The notes below the pieces were generated by a model. That model did not search any database. It was not told the DNA's origin and saw nothing but the letters and a program-made list of their open reading frames with translations. The position numbers and the translations under genes were made by a program. Shown one piece after another: positions 34,501 to 42,015 of a DNA stretch of 44,405 nt. How positions within the stretch are numbered: position 1 is the first letter of the stretch; each line of letters starts with the position of its first letter. Origin of the DNA: Cyanobacteria bacterium PR.3.49 (GTDB lineage Bacteria; Cyanobacteriota; Vampirovibrionia; Obscuribacterales; Obscuribacteraceae); assembly GCA_013997645.1 (NCBI GenBank), contig PNKB01000021.1, positions 1-44,405 of the forward strand. The letters run 5' to 3'.

Positions 34501-35803
34501 CTGTCAGCCCAGAACGCGACACTTTTGCTTCGGGAACATTTGCCTTCTTTATAGGTTTGGAAGATTCTTCTGTCGCGCCGGTCTCATCGCTGTCCTCAGC
34601 AAGCAAGGCCGCCAGTTCTTCTTCTGGCGTGCGTGACAATTTTGCTGTCCTGGCGGTGTTTGTTTGCTCTGCTGATGGTTTTTTAGGATCAGCCGACTCA
34701 TTTATTTTCGATTTTGATTCTTCGGACTTAGATTCAGTTTCCTTGTCTGTTGGCTCTGTATTTTTTTTACGTTCGTCGCCCTTCGGGCCAATCTTTTGAA
34801 CTTTGATCTGATTTTTGGATAGAACGTTGCCGAAAAGAGAACCTGCTTTGGCCGCTACAGACTTTGCGGCAGGGTCCTTTTCCGAGCGCTCGCTTTCTGA
34901 GAGCTCTTTTTCTTTCTCAACTCGCACTTGCTCAAGACGTTCTTGCTCGAGACGCTCCCGTTCAGCCCTCTCTTGCTGCGCAGCTTCTTCGGCTTCGCGT
35001 TTTGCCTCTTCCTGCCTCGCGCGCAACTTTGCGGCTGCTTCTTTCTGGAGGCGTTCGCGTTCTGCAATCTCCCGCTCCGCTTCTTCACGCTCTGCAGCGT
35101 CGCGCTCCGCTTTAGCTTTTGCCTGTTTTTCTGCTTCTCGCTTTTCTGCAAGCTCCTGTTTTTCGAGTTCTACTCTGGCTCGTTCAGCTTCCTCTTGTTC
35201 TTGGCGTTCGCGGCTTTCTTTTTCAGCAATTTCTCGGGCTTCAGCTTCTTCCTTTGCTCTTTCTTCAAGGGCTGCTTGCCTTTCGGCCTCCTGGCGTTCT
35301 GCCAGCTCACGCTCGGCTCTTTCTCGCTGCGCGGCGGCTCTTTCGGCTTCCTCACGCTCTGCAGCAGCTTGTTTAGCGCGTTTGAGCGCGGCTTCACGAT
35401 CTGATTTTTCTTCTTCGGCCTTTAATTCAGCGGGTTGAGGAATCTCACGGCTGGCCCTTTCTGCCCGCACCCGCTCAATGCGCTCAACTCCACTTTTAGG
35501 CGGTTCAGACAGAGCTTTCAGCTTTGTATTGCTGACCTTGCTCATGTCGACCGTTTTGTTGATGATCGCGTCCAGCTCGTCCTGCTCGTCGTTGGCGGTG
35601 AGACCCCACCCCATCGACAATTCGTCCATCAGATGTTCGTCATCCGAGTAAATGAAGCCGGCCGGCGGTAATTTGGCGAGATTTTCTTTTGACTGCGCGC
35701 TGCTAGTGGCTCCGGAGTTTTTGGAAGAGCCACTGTTGGATGAATTATTCTTTTCGCCCGAATCGTTTTTGGGGTTTCCCATCTGGTTTTGAAAAAGACT
35801 CAC
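31517..35803 (-). CDS. Very large coiled-coil/disordered/TPR single-pass membrane protein
   Basis: A 1428-residue protein with four zones. Residues ~1-100 are Ser/Asn-rich and disordered, with a conserved-looking patch AGFIYSDDEHLMDELSMGWG. Residues ~105-330 are an almost unbroken Glu/Arg/Ala helix of AERE- and REEAER-type repeats. This predicts a ~30 nm single helix or coiled coil. Residues ~330-780 are acidic and Ser/Thr-rich. One membrane segment lies at ~783-805 (LIMAAVVILGALSAVAIV). The rest, ~808-1410, is a chain of about 16 TPRs, for example GSALYLSGNLKDAYTEYDTA and ARANLKLAQKKEAEAYASFE. The TPR half is probably extracytoplasmic. The start is GTG 35803, with a weak ribosome binding site; ATG 35782 is an alternative. 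The role is unknown, perhaps a cell-envelope tether. A 21-bp palindrome lies just upstream. Confidence 0.88.
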   Translation of the reverse strand: MSLFQNQMGNPKNDSGEKNNSSNSGSSKNSGATSSAQSKENLAKLPPAGFIYSDDEHLMDELSMGWGLTANDEQDELDAIINKTVDMSKVSNTKLKALSEPPKSGVERIERVRAERASREIPQPAELKAEEEKSDREAALKRAKQAAAEREEAERAAAQRERAERELAERQEAERQAALEERAKEEAEAREIAEKESRERQEQEEAERARVELEKQELAEKREAEKQAKAKAERDAAEREEAEREIAERERLQKEAAAKLRARQEEAKREAEEAAQQERAERERLEQERLEQVRVEKEKELSESERSEKDPAAKSVAAKAGSLFGNVLSKNQIKVQKIGPKGDERKKNTEPTDKETESKSEESKSKINESADPKKPSAEQTNTARTAKLSRTPEEELAALLAEDSDETGATEESSKPIKKANVPEAKVSRSGLTALEPTDDTPLTGVLKAIKPDTARPAGKAGKSEIEESETRKDFESDSSTSDATTSGDTVSEFTSEAKVESEESEPISLPESGEKPEFAGETKIAEDDVSAEETQVVTEEEASEETQAPEKIETAETAIEEQHKVDAESTKIAEPEPPVSGEEKGDNLAGVDKFYKPERVKLSDFVRRSKTDSDSKPASKFTSLADKSSAAAPSEKAPAAESIDLPSDNLPVPLVAQTEVSRDPAAQAKNDIRESVKAESPEKKAALIAALKKLEDQVDESNLDALSTDGLKDVLSKLPDMSAEPQSASGKTEVGRKRPPSPAMARLAAKEEPSPDRELAREKLKVMQKMAHSLPDVKSYLPHKRAVLIMAAVVILGALSAVAIVRGETIAAREALKKKDYTGALNALGIVLTLYPFSAEAHQLRGSALYLSGNLKDAYTEYDTALNLSPGMKDALARRAAVSFQLGNYSQSVADYEKLLLQENGESQSFDRLLSLANAYLGVGDIQKANDMYNRCLDKKPNHAPAIAGKIAVSIEKKLYERATMEATKALANNPGSEEILVLRARAYTGLRNFSSAEKDLAAALKKNPKSAIAYAARANLKLAQKKEAEAYASFEKAIKLNPKDATFILDRATAYISNGKFDLAAKDIQKARSVMGTQQTARLYVLNTQILIANKQAQKALDELITAQEKFPKNPDILLAQADALAANGRVGEGIVACEKAIEMDKNDIDAILKHGLLSIRFGNKMRAAEDFAEVIRLDPRNVTAYKSRGMMYFQQEKYASAQEDLNKVVALDPSQSDAQATLSKAKNLFAKLTRVRTQVYQREGPSDAYLASLASKDFGTLLNDGFAAYKKGDVLTAVPTLEQAVKVNPRDARARRYLAYAYKSADQLGEAASQFDALYPLGALGPQDTLIYIEMLVGSGQSEKANKVIEEAIAKTPGNQGLYLQLANSQANSGEIAKAVQTCNKGIAINPRTAIAQELIALRNNLMTGGSPTKQAPPGEAPGA

Positions 35804-35829
35804 AACGGATCGTCAAACAAGGGTTCAAA

Positions 35830-35850
35830 CTATGCGTTACTAACGCATAG
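35830..35850. promoter_or_regulatory. Perfect 21-bp palindrome before the large TPR gene
   Basis: CTATGCGTTA (35830-35839), a central C, and TAACGCATAG (35841-35850) form a perfect 10-bp-arm dyad. It begins 27 nt upstream of the GTG start on the minus strand, where a repressor would block transcription or early elongation. This is inferred from symmetry and position only. Confidence 0.5.
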
Positions 35851-36517
35851 AGCATTTGAACAGCACTAGTTGAGCCAAAAAGCACCTGCTGTTGCACTAT
35901 TCACTTTCCCCAATAGGATTAACCTCTAACATTCATATATGAGAAGAGTAATAGTAGTTTTCAATCAAAGCGGTTCTCGCTTGGTTTCTTATCGGTCTCT
36001 CGCCGCTGTTAATCTCAAAATTGGAAGTGATAAAAAGTCTGTCTTCTTCTTCCGCCAGGAAGAGAGTTATTTCTTGGCGTGGCACCGAATATAGTATCAA
36101 TCGCGAATTGCCGAAATTGAGTGAACGGCGCAGCAGAAGTAGATTTCAGTCCAATTCGGCGATTGACTGACTTTTGGGGACGCAAATTATGAGTGTGTTT
36201 CCAGTTGGCGACAAGCAGGGTCTGAATTTGAGGTTTTTTGACTGGGCCATAGATTCCTCAATAAGCCTTGATGAGTCCAAACAGATATGTCGCATTTATA
36301 TCAGACGCTGTTTTATCTGAACGCTTTTATCAATCTGAAAACATTCCCGCTTAAGATTAAACAAGACAAGAATTAGTATTGTAAAGTATAAGACTCGTCG
36401 ACAATACAACGAGATGTATTATCAAAAATGCGACAGGTGCGTAATACAACAATACGATGGGGATGTTTGCTGAATTTTCAATTCCACAACTTTTCCACAA
36501 ACTTCCCATATGCTGGC
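35851..36517. other. Long intergenic region with ATACAACAATAC-type elements
   Basis: This 667-bp gap holds no certain gene. A 43-codon frame (ATG 36189 to stop 36320, 9 nt after GGGGA) is possible but unsupported. Near the right side are ACAATACAAC (36401-36410), part of an AATACA/TGTATT dyad (36403-36420), and AATACAACAATACGA (36443-36457). Both recur at 38253-38325. They lie 60-115 bp before the TPR gene start at 36518, where an operator or upstream activator site would sit. A short TCTTCC-GCCA-GGAAGA hairpin is at 36048-36063. Confidence 0.45.
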
Positions 36518-37387
36518 ATGACAACTTGGAAACCCACCCTTCCCCTCCTCTCCATACCCTTACTAAGCTTGCTCTGGCAGGCGCTATTGGCGGTTCTAAT
36601 GTACGACACAAGCAGCTCCACTTCTTGGGCAGCCTATTCGGATACATCAGCAAATCCAGCGTCAAAAGAAGATTTTGGACGTCTGGTACGCAGAATCATG
36701 CATTCCAATTCAGGTCAATTTGCGCCTTTACGCGAAGTTGATACCGATACCGGCAAGGTCCTTGTCGTGCATAATCGCGATTGGAGCCACTATCGACAAC
36801 AAGCAATGAAAGCGCAAGAGCAGGGAAATCTCTCTCAGGCCGAGTTCATGTGGCTTGCTTCGCTGGCTGAGGCGAAAGGCTTCCATCCACATGACCCAAG
36901 ACTTCTCGTCAGTGTGGAAAATCTCTCCAATCTCTATGTGTCTTTGCAGCGCTTTGATCAGGCTGAATCTTTCGCCAAGCAAGCCGTCGACATTTCGCTT
37001 CGAGCATTTGGCAATGACCATCCTAATTTGGCTCGCTGTCTGAACAATCTGGCCGGGATTTTTTATCAGCAGGCTAGATATGAAGAGGCCGAGCCGATCA
37101 GCCGTCGCTTGCTGTCCATTTACGAAAAGAATTATCCGCAAGATCATAGTGATGTGGTCGCTGCCACAATCAACCTGGCCATGCTCTATCACGTGCAAGG
37201 CAAATACCAGCTCGCCGAGCGCCTCTACATACGAGTAATTACGACCGGCGGTATCGAGCTGCGGAAGAACAAACAGCAATTTTCATCCTTGCTGGCCAAT
37301 TACGCAGGATTGCTTCAAGCCACCGGACGCAAATCTCTGGCGCGCGAAGTGCGCACCAGGGGCAGCAGTCTTTTTCAATCAATCTAA
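36518..37387 (+). CDS. Kinesin-light-chain-type TPR protein with N-terminal hydrophobic segment
   Basis: A 289-residue protein. From ATG 36518 it begins MTTWKPTLPLLSIPLLSLLW and continues hydrophobic to ~28, a signal peptide or anchor. A linker follows, then TPR_10/TPR_12-like units of ~42 residues (~105-280): NLSNLYVSLQRFDQAESFA, LNNLAGIFYQQARYEEAEPI and INLAMLYHVQGKYQLAERLY. The HPNLARCLNNLA and HSDVVAATINLA phrases are typical of the family. A longer reading from ATG 36428 would run through one of the repeated ATACAACAATAC elements and gives no signal peptide, so I prefer the later start, although its ribosome binding site is weak. Probably exported or membrane-anchored; partner unknown. 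Confidence 0.78.
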   Translation: MTTWKPTLPLLSIPLLSLLWQALLAVLMYDTSSSTSWAAYSDTSANPASKEDFGRLVRRIMHSNSGQFAPLREVDTDTGKVLVVHNRDWSHYRQQAMKAQEQGNLSQAEFMWLASLAEAKGFHPHDPRLLVSVENLSNLYVSLQRFDQAESFAKQAVDISLRAFGNDHPNLARCLNNLAGIFYQQARYEEAEPISRRLLSIYEKNYPQDHSDVVAATINLAMLYHVQGKYQLAERLYIRVITTGGIELRKNKQQFSSLLANYAGLLQATGRKSLAREVRTRGSSLFQSI

Positions 37388-37527
37388 TTAGCTTGCCCCG
37401 CTTTTTGAATGCTCAAATTCGTTGCCTCCACGGGTAGTGGCGGTTCCGATAATGTATATTATGTTTCATTGATTCTCGTGATGGCTGGAAACACCGCACT
37501 GGTGTGCCTTTGGACCTGAGGCGTTTT

Positions 37528-37549
37528 AACGGTTCTGTGGCCGTTTTTT
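37528..37549 (+). terminator. Terminator of the KLC-type TPR gene
   Basis: AACGG (37528-37532) pairs with CCGTT (37541-37545) and runs into TTTTTT (37544-37549). It lies 141 nt past the stop, just before the end of the convergent gene at 37578. Confidence 0.55.
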
Positions 37550-37577
37550 CAAGAATAAGACGGGTGATTACGGGTCT

Positions 37578-38180
37578 CTAGTCCTGGCGATCCATTTCAA
37601 GGGCGTGCGTCAATCTCTCATTGATCCATCCACGACGCTCGAGCAGCGCAACTATCGATTGATTAAGACTCTTCTGTTCCATCTGTGCAATCAGAACCAT
37701 ATCTTCGCTGACGATATCGAGAGCAATCAGCCGGCGACCAGCGGGGTCCGTGCATTGAGAGGGGATGTCGATCATTTCCTGTCCGAGAAGCAAGCCCTCT
37801 AATTGGATTGGAGAAAGAAACTGCTTGTCCTGAAGAACTTCTCCCAAGGGTAATCCGGATGCAATCTGTTCTTCGACTGCCTCCAGGAGTTGGTCCATGG
37901 AAATCAGACCTGAGGCCACGCAAATTTGCCCAAGTCTAGGATGAGTGAAGTCCAAATCGTCGCTGGTTTCGCCACCACCGGTGGCGGCGCTTGAACCGGT
38001 ATCTTTGATCTGTGAGATTGCATCAGCCAGCTTTTCAAGCGCTTTTCTAGCGAAAGTGGCATTTTCGTCGTCGCTTTCCAATTGATTGAGCGACGCGGTC
38101 ATGCGCGAGAAAGCTGCTTCGGCATCCGAGAGCGGAGCATTCTCATCAAGACCAAGAATTGCATAAGGACTGATGTCCAA
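37578..38180 (-). CDS. J-like plus MshEN-like two-domain protein
   Basis: A 200-residue cytosolic protein. Residues ~4-60 (PYAILGLDENAPLSDAEAAF) resemble the first helices of a J-domain, but no HPD motif is present, so Hsp70 stimulation is unlikely. A Gly/Ser/Thr-rich linker (61-74) leads to an MshEN-like module (~82-197): RLGQICVASGLISMDQLLEA, PLGEVLQDKQFLSPIQLEGL and SLNQSIVALLERRGWINERL. This matches the units of the four-repeat protein at 16565, though here there is about one unit. The start is TTG 38180; an in-frame stop lies a few codons upstream and no ATG is available, so the start is probably a real rare codon. Function unknown. The upstream region has the large ATACAACAATAC inverted repeat. 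Confidence 0.7.
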   Translation of the reverse strand: MDISPYAILGLDENAPLSDAEAAFSRMTASLNQLESDDENATFARKALEKLADAISQIKDTGSSAATGGGETSDDLDFTHPRLGQICVASGLISMDQLLEAVEEQIASGLPLGEVLQDKQFLSPIQLEGLLLGQEMIDIPSQCTDPAGRRLIALDIVSEDMVLIAQMEQKSLNQSIVALLERRGWINERLTHALEMDRQD

Positions 38181-38252
38181 GCGACTAACTTCTACAGGTA
38201 ATGTTGCTGAAAACTAATTTCAAGAATACATCATCAGGAATACGCCTTGCAG

Positions 38253-38325
38253 GTATTGTCGTATGGAAGACAAGTGCACCATACAACAATACAACAAGCC
38301 TAAATTTCAGTTGTATTGTTGTATG
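38253..38325. repeat. Perfect 16-bp inverted repeat plus an extra half-site
   Basis: CATACAACAATACAAC (38280-38295) and GTTGTATTGTTGTATG (38310-38325) are exact inverse copies with a 14-nt gap. GTATTGTCGTATG (38253-38265) repeats the right arm with one mismatch in 13. The core ATACAACAATAC also occurs at 36444-36455, and a 10-nt part at 36401-36410. The site is 73-145 bp upstream of the TTG start at 38180 and about 175 bp before the divergent ATG at 38498. No U-tract follows. The rest of the 317-bp gap (38181-38497) shows nothing else. A shared operator family is the leading idea; a small dispersed repeat is the alternative. Confidence 0.65.
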
Positions 38326-38497
38326 CTCGACACTTAAAATAGTGGACTGTATGTATGTTCAAAATTGCGAACTTTCAAAGCTCCGACCACACCTATTTTC
38401 GTCTTGAATTAGCAACCTTAAAAGCTAAAGCTCGAGCAAGCCGCTAAAGTACCAGATGTCGCAGCCGGACTAACTTATGCGATCGAATTGGTGCTAA

Positions 38498-39634
38498 ATG
38501 AAGTTGAGTAGGAAATACCTGATATATCTTGTGGTAGGCATTACATGCCTGTCTTTCGCGCTGTCGTACTTCAACAGACCCAATCCACCGATCCAGGAAT
38601 TAGTGACTGCAAGCCAGGAACTGCCGCCCGGCTCTCGACTGATTGCTACTGGAGCGGCGCCGATGTCCAGTCGCGTAGCCAATTCATTCACGCTTGCTCT
38701 GGTTCTGGTGAAAAGCGAATTTTCGGATAAAAATGCTGCGGGACTTGAGTATCTGCGGGTTTGGGCGCAACAGAATTTTCAAAAAGATCCTTCGTTTTTA
38801 CGCCCTGTCACCTTGAATGTGCCGGTGGAAGTTCAACACAGCATCATAGACTCCTTTCTCTACAACCTTTTCGCCGGCCCCGTCTACTTGTTGCAAGAGC
38901 AAATCATGAATTTCCTTGCCCATAGAATCGACGATTTTCATCACAGTCGGGCTTATCTGAGCTTCATCAGTGACTACTATGAAGTGTTTGGAATGGACCA
39001 AGAATCAGCTTCTCTGCTTGCTCGATATCAATCGGAAAGAGCAAAGTCAGCTGTGAATGTAATACTTTGCGCCGGCTTTTGGCTTTTAGTCACAATCGGC
39101 GGAGCGATTTCGATATTTACCGCCAAACCGGGCATGCGCACTTCACGCGGACAATGGCTGCTGGCCTATGGTTGGTTACTAGCCTCGGTGCTTTACTTAA
39201 TCCTTGCCTGGATGGAAAACCAGGTGGCTGTTATGGCTTCCTCGATCATTTGCGGAGCGGTCGGTTTGTATCTGTTCAAGCCATTTAAAATACAGATCAC
39301 TGAAGAAAGCGCACTCAACCTGAAATTGGTTTCCCTCAGCCCTCAATTCGTGTCTATTTTTGCCTGGATTTCTGTTTCACTGGTAGCAATTCGATTGATC
39401 ACATGGGTCAAAACAGGCACGCTGTTTGCTCCGGATCCGCTTACGCTTCTGGCGTCCAGTTGGTCGGGCGACTTCCTTCACGATCCGGTGCACGCCAAGA
39501 AAAACATCACCAGGTTTGTCGGCTCGCTTTGGCTTCTATACGGGCTCTGGACTGCATATTATGTTAGTTTTGACCCGAAAACTTCAGCCGAGGTAGAGCG
39601 AACTCTGGACTCGCTTCAGCCTATCAACAAATAG
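38498..39634 (+). CDS. Multi-pass membrane protein of unknown function
   Basis: A 378-residue protein with an N-terminal hydrophobic segment (~6-25, YLIYLVVGITCLSFALSYF), a soluble, probably extracytoplasmic domain (~26-180) and about five further membrane segments: LCAGFWLLVTIGGAISIF, WLLAYGWLLASVLYLILAW, VMASSIICGAVGLYLF, FVSIFAWISVSLVAI and GSLWLLYGLWTAYY. The soluble part includes FFHHS-like histidines (DDFHHSRAYLSF) but no motif that I can name. Only a weak GGTG lies before the ATG. It is divergent from the J-like/MshEN-like gene and converges on the next gene with an 18-bp gap. Function unknown. Confidence 0.75.
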   Translation: MKLSRKYLIYLVVGITCLSFALSYFNRPNPPIQELVTASQELPPGSRLIATGAAPMSSRVANSFTLALVLVKSEFSDKNAAGLEYLRVWAQQNFQKDPSFLRPVTLNVPVEVQHSIIDSFLYNLFAGPVYLLQEQIMNFLAHRIDDFHHSRAYLSFISDYYEVFGMDQESASLLARYQSERAKSAVNVILCAGFWLLVTIGGAISIFTAKPGMRTSRGQWLLAYGWLLASVLYLILAWMENQVAVMASSIICGAVGLYLFKPFKIQITEESALNLKLVSLSPQFVSIFAWISVSLVAIRLITWVKTGTLFAPDPLTLLASSWSGDFLHDPVHAKKNITRFVGSLWLLYGLWTAYYVSFDPKTSAEVERTLDSLQPINK

Positions 39635-39652
39635 GTGTTAGTAATATTCGGA

Positions 39653-40408
39653 CTAGGTCAAGGTTTGCTGCTGGGCAAGCTCTTGGATTTGCCCTTTGTT
39701 GAGCTTGCGGTGCAAGACCTCTGCATAAGACAGACCGGACGGATGAGCGCGGTTTTCGGCCGCTGCCGCCAGCACCATTCGCACTTTGTTCATGGCGTCG
39801 GCGACATATCCCTGTGCAAAACTGCCTTGAGTGAAGCCATTTAAGCTCATGTAAGTGGCCAAAAGCTCGCCTAGATCCGCCGCATTGGCAGAACCGTTGA
39901 GGATCTTGCCCAGAGCCGAATTGCAATCTTGATGGGCATTTGCAATGCGCGACTTTTGCTCTTCAGGAGAAATCGTCTCTACTTTAGACAACGCATAAGC
40001 CATGGCATCAGCGAGTTTTGCTCCATTGAATGATCTATGCAATCCGGCCAGCTGATCGACAGACGCGCCGGCAAGGTCCAGCGGGCGGATTACCCCTTGC
40101 CCAAACTGGCTGTCGAATCCGAATTGACCTTTGAAGTCCAGGTCGGCTGTGAGAGGACGTCCGTGCAGATCCACCGGCTGACCGGTGCTGTCGGTGAGGC
40201 AGCATTTTGTCAGCATGGCTAAATCACTGTTGGATACCGTCTGCCTGTCGTATGGTGTTGAGCCGAAAATCGAATCGTAAAAATCAGGACCGGACGATTC
40301 TGCAGGATCTGCAAAGGCAGAACCTTCGGCATTTTCATTGCCGACACCGACTACAACAGGGCGTGTGTCGTCGGAAGATGGTTGGGTTTGACCTTGATGG
40401 TAACTCAC
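39653..40408 (-). CDS. Hypothetical soluble protein
   Basis: A 251-residue protein without signal or membrane segments. The first ~50 residues are Gly/Ser/Asp-rich and probably disordered. A central part has LHGRPLTADLDFKGQFGFDS, and the last ~130 residues look helical (AKLADAMAYALSKVETISPE, LGELLATYMSLNGFTQGSF). The C-terminus is Gln-rich (QIQELAQQQTLT). No family recognised. The start is GTG 40408 with GGAG 8 nt upstream. It is divergent from the esterase gene, across a gap that holds a 9-bp-arm inverted repeat. Two adjacent Cys (TKCCLTD) are the only cysteines in the middle of the protein. Confidence 0.7.
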   Translation of the reverse strand: MSYHQGQTQPSSDDTRPVVVGVGNENAEGSAFADPAESSGPDFYDSIFGSTPYDRQTVSNSDLAMLTKCCLTDSTGQPVDLHGRPLTADLDFKGQFGFDSQFGQGVIRPLDLAGASVDQLAGLHRSFNGAKLADAMAYALSKVETISPEEQKSRIANAHQDCNSALGKILNGSANAADLGELLATYMSLNGFTQGSFAQGYVADAMNKVRMVLAAAAENRAHPSGLSYAEVLHRKLNKGQIQELAQQQTLT

Positions 40409-40564
40409 AAGGCAAGCTCCAGAAGGGGGTCAGGACGCCCGTTGCACTCTTGTGCCGGATTGAATTTTAGATCTCTAGTAATGAGATTAGTATCCACAGA
40501 AGCAACAGGGGTGTCAATTCGTATTTCTACGTACACGTTTTAGCAGGTATCTAGACCACTCAAT

Positions 40565-40594
40565 CAACTTTTGTCCCGGCAATGTCAAAAGTTG
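40565..40594. promoter_or_regulatory. Perfect 9-bp inverted repeat in a divergent intergenic region
   Basis: CAACTTTTG (40565-40573) and CAAAAGTTG (40586-40594) are separated by 12 nt, in the 299-bp gap between the GTG at 40408 and the ATG at 40708. A second small GTTG-AAA-CAAC dyad lies just to the right. Operator-like by form and place. The remainder of the gap shows nothing else. Confidence 0.4.
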
Positions 40595-40707
40595 CCCTTA
40601 AGTTGAAACAACCACTCACGGTAAATTTACGCAAGAGACCTTAGAATTCAGGCACTCTCGCTCATAAGTTTCTTGCGACCGCGTCGCATAAGGTACAGGT
40701 ACGCTTG

Positions 40708-41952
40708 ATGGTGGAAACGCAAGAAGTATCCTCGGTTTCAAATCCAATCAGAGCGGTTAAGGATGCGGGCGCAGCACTCTATAATGCTGCTTACGATCAC
40801 ATAAGCAACACTTCTGCCGCTCAGTTGGCATTGGAAGGCGTGGCACTGGGCGCAGGCGGATTGGCGGTAGCCAGAGTTGGTCGCTCACTTCTGGCTAAAG
40901 ACGCCGCAAAGCTAACCGACCAGCTGCCTGAATTCGGCATCAGCATGCTACCTGCCAATCGATCGGCGGCAGGAGTAAACCTTAGATTGGGCATGACGGA
41001 CAGCGGCATCCAGAGGGCTGTGACAGTGCATTTGCCGCCGGGCTTCGACCCCAACAAATCAACATCGATGTATTACTTGCTGGACGGAGTACAGGTAGGC
41101 AAGCCGGCCGGCAATATGTCCGGAATCAATGGATGGGGAGCAACTGCAGATGCTTTTTCCGCAAAGGCCACCGGGCAGATGGTTACCGTTTCGGTTGAAC
41201 AAGCGGTAGAAAGTGCGCCGAAGATTTATGGCATCCCAATTCCTGGAAGTATTTTCGGCAAACCAATTCCAAAGCTCTCGTCTTGGAATTTCGATCATGG
41301 ATTTCTCAACAAACAAAGTGGTTTTAATGATGTTGATTTTGTCTCCAGAGTAGTTGATAGAAGTCAACGAACCGCCCGCGTCGAAGGGAATTATTTGGTC
41401 GGATTCTCTGATGGTGGGCTGCTTGCACATGATGTGGCTGCCACCATGAGGACGGGATCGATTGACGGAGTTGCCACCGTGGCTAGTACCATGTTGAAAG
41501 ATTCAAAACTAATGCCGCAACCTGGTGTAAGAGGAATTTTTATCAATATGAAAGACGATCCGACTGTGCCTTTAGCCGGTGGAGCCGGTCCGAAGCTTTC
41601 GAAGTATCTGGTTTTGGCTGGACACAAGAATATTCTGCAATCATCACCGCGTTTGCAAGAACTGCGCTACGCAGAAGCAAACGGAATCAAGACCGCCCCG
41701 GCCGCTGCGGATGGCGTTGTTGCTCAAGCGCGCGAATATTTCCTCTCACCGGCAGATACGGCAAAGGTGAAGGCGTTCACCATTACAAAGCCGGGCGCCG
41801 GACATACCTGGCCCGGGCGGGCTGCAGGGGATGGTACCAGCACTAGTTTTACCAAGACCAATGGCGGCATTGTCTCAAAAGAGGAATTTTCCGCTAATGA
41901 TGTGATTGTCAGATTTTTTGAAGAGGGCAAAAAAATACAGCGTCGTTTATAG
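40708..41952 (+). CDS. PHB-depolymerase/feruloyl-esterase-like serine hydrolase
   Basis: A 414-residue alpha/beta-hydrolase related to the LpqC/polyhydroxybutyrate depolymerase group. The triad fits: Ser234 in LVGFSDGGLLAH, Asp283 or Asp284 in INMKDDPTVPLAGG, and His366 in GAGHTWPG; the family form is D-P-T-V-P-x-x-G-G and G-H-x-W-P-G. The N-terminal ~75 residues are Ala/Gly-rich and not typical of the family (AQLALEGVALGAGGLAVARV could be a membrane-associated or structural helix). There is no clear Sec signal, unlike many exported depolymerases. Substrate may be a polyester, an aromatic ester or another acyl ester. ATG 40708 has AGGT 7 nt upstream; TTG 40705 is less likely. Confidence 0.75.
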   Translation: MVETQEVSSVSNPIRAVKDAGAALYNAAYDHISNTSAAQLALEGVALGAGGLAVARVGRSLLAKDAAKLTDQLPEFGISMLPANRSAAGVNLRLGMTDSGIQRAVTVHLPPGFDPNKSTSMYYLLDGVQVGKPAGNMSGINGWGATADAFSAKATGQMVTVSVEQAVESAPKIYGIPIPGSIFGKPIPKLSSWNFDHGFLNKQSGFNDVDFVSRVVDRSQRTARVEGNYLVGFSDGGLLAHDVAATMRTGSIDGVATVASTMLKDSKLMPQPGVRGIFINMKDDPTVPLAGGAGPKLSKYLVLAGHKNILQSSPRLQELRYAEANGIKTAPAAADGVVAQAREYFLSPADTAKVKAFTITKPGAGHTWPGRAAGDGTSTSFTKTNGGIVSKEEFSANDVIVRFFEEGKKIQRRL

Positions 41953-42000
41953 AACGGCCTCGATTTTCAGCCTGAGTCGATAAGTTTGGCTGGAATGGCT

Positions 42001-42006
42001 TAGAAT
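42001..42006 (+). promoter_or_regulatory. -10-like box of the tRNA gene
   Basis: TAGAAT ends 9 nt before the mature tRNA 5' end. The -35 region is not clear. The same hexamer precedes the exported-protein cluster at 14310. Confidence 0.35.
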
Positions 42007-42015
42007 ATCGCCTAT

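Noticed and set aside
34815..35438. 207-codon plus-strand frame rich in Ser, Ala, Arg and Phe
   Set aside because: It is the complement of the Glu/Arg/Ala coiled-coil repeat of the large minus-strand gene, which explains its composition.
36189..36320. 43-codon plus-strand frame in the long gap before the TPR gene
   Set aside because: GGGGA lies 9 nt upstream, but there is no recognisable sequence and nothing else supports translation.
38253..38325. ATACAACAATAC repeats as a CRISPR array or insertion-sequence end
   Set aside because: Too few copies and irregular spacing for CRISPR; no transposase frame or target duplication nearby.
38280..38325. The 16-bp inverted repeat as a transcription terminator
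   Set aside because: It lies upstream of both flanking genes, is AT-rich and has no U-tract.
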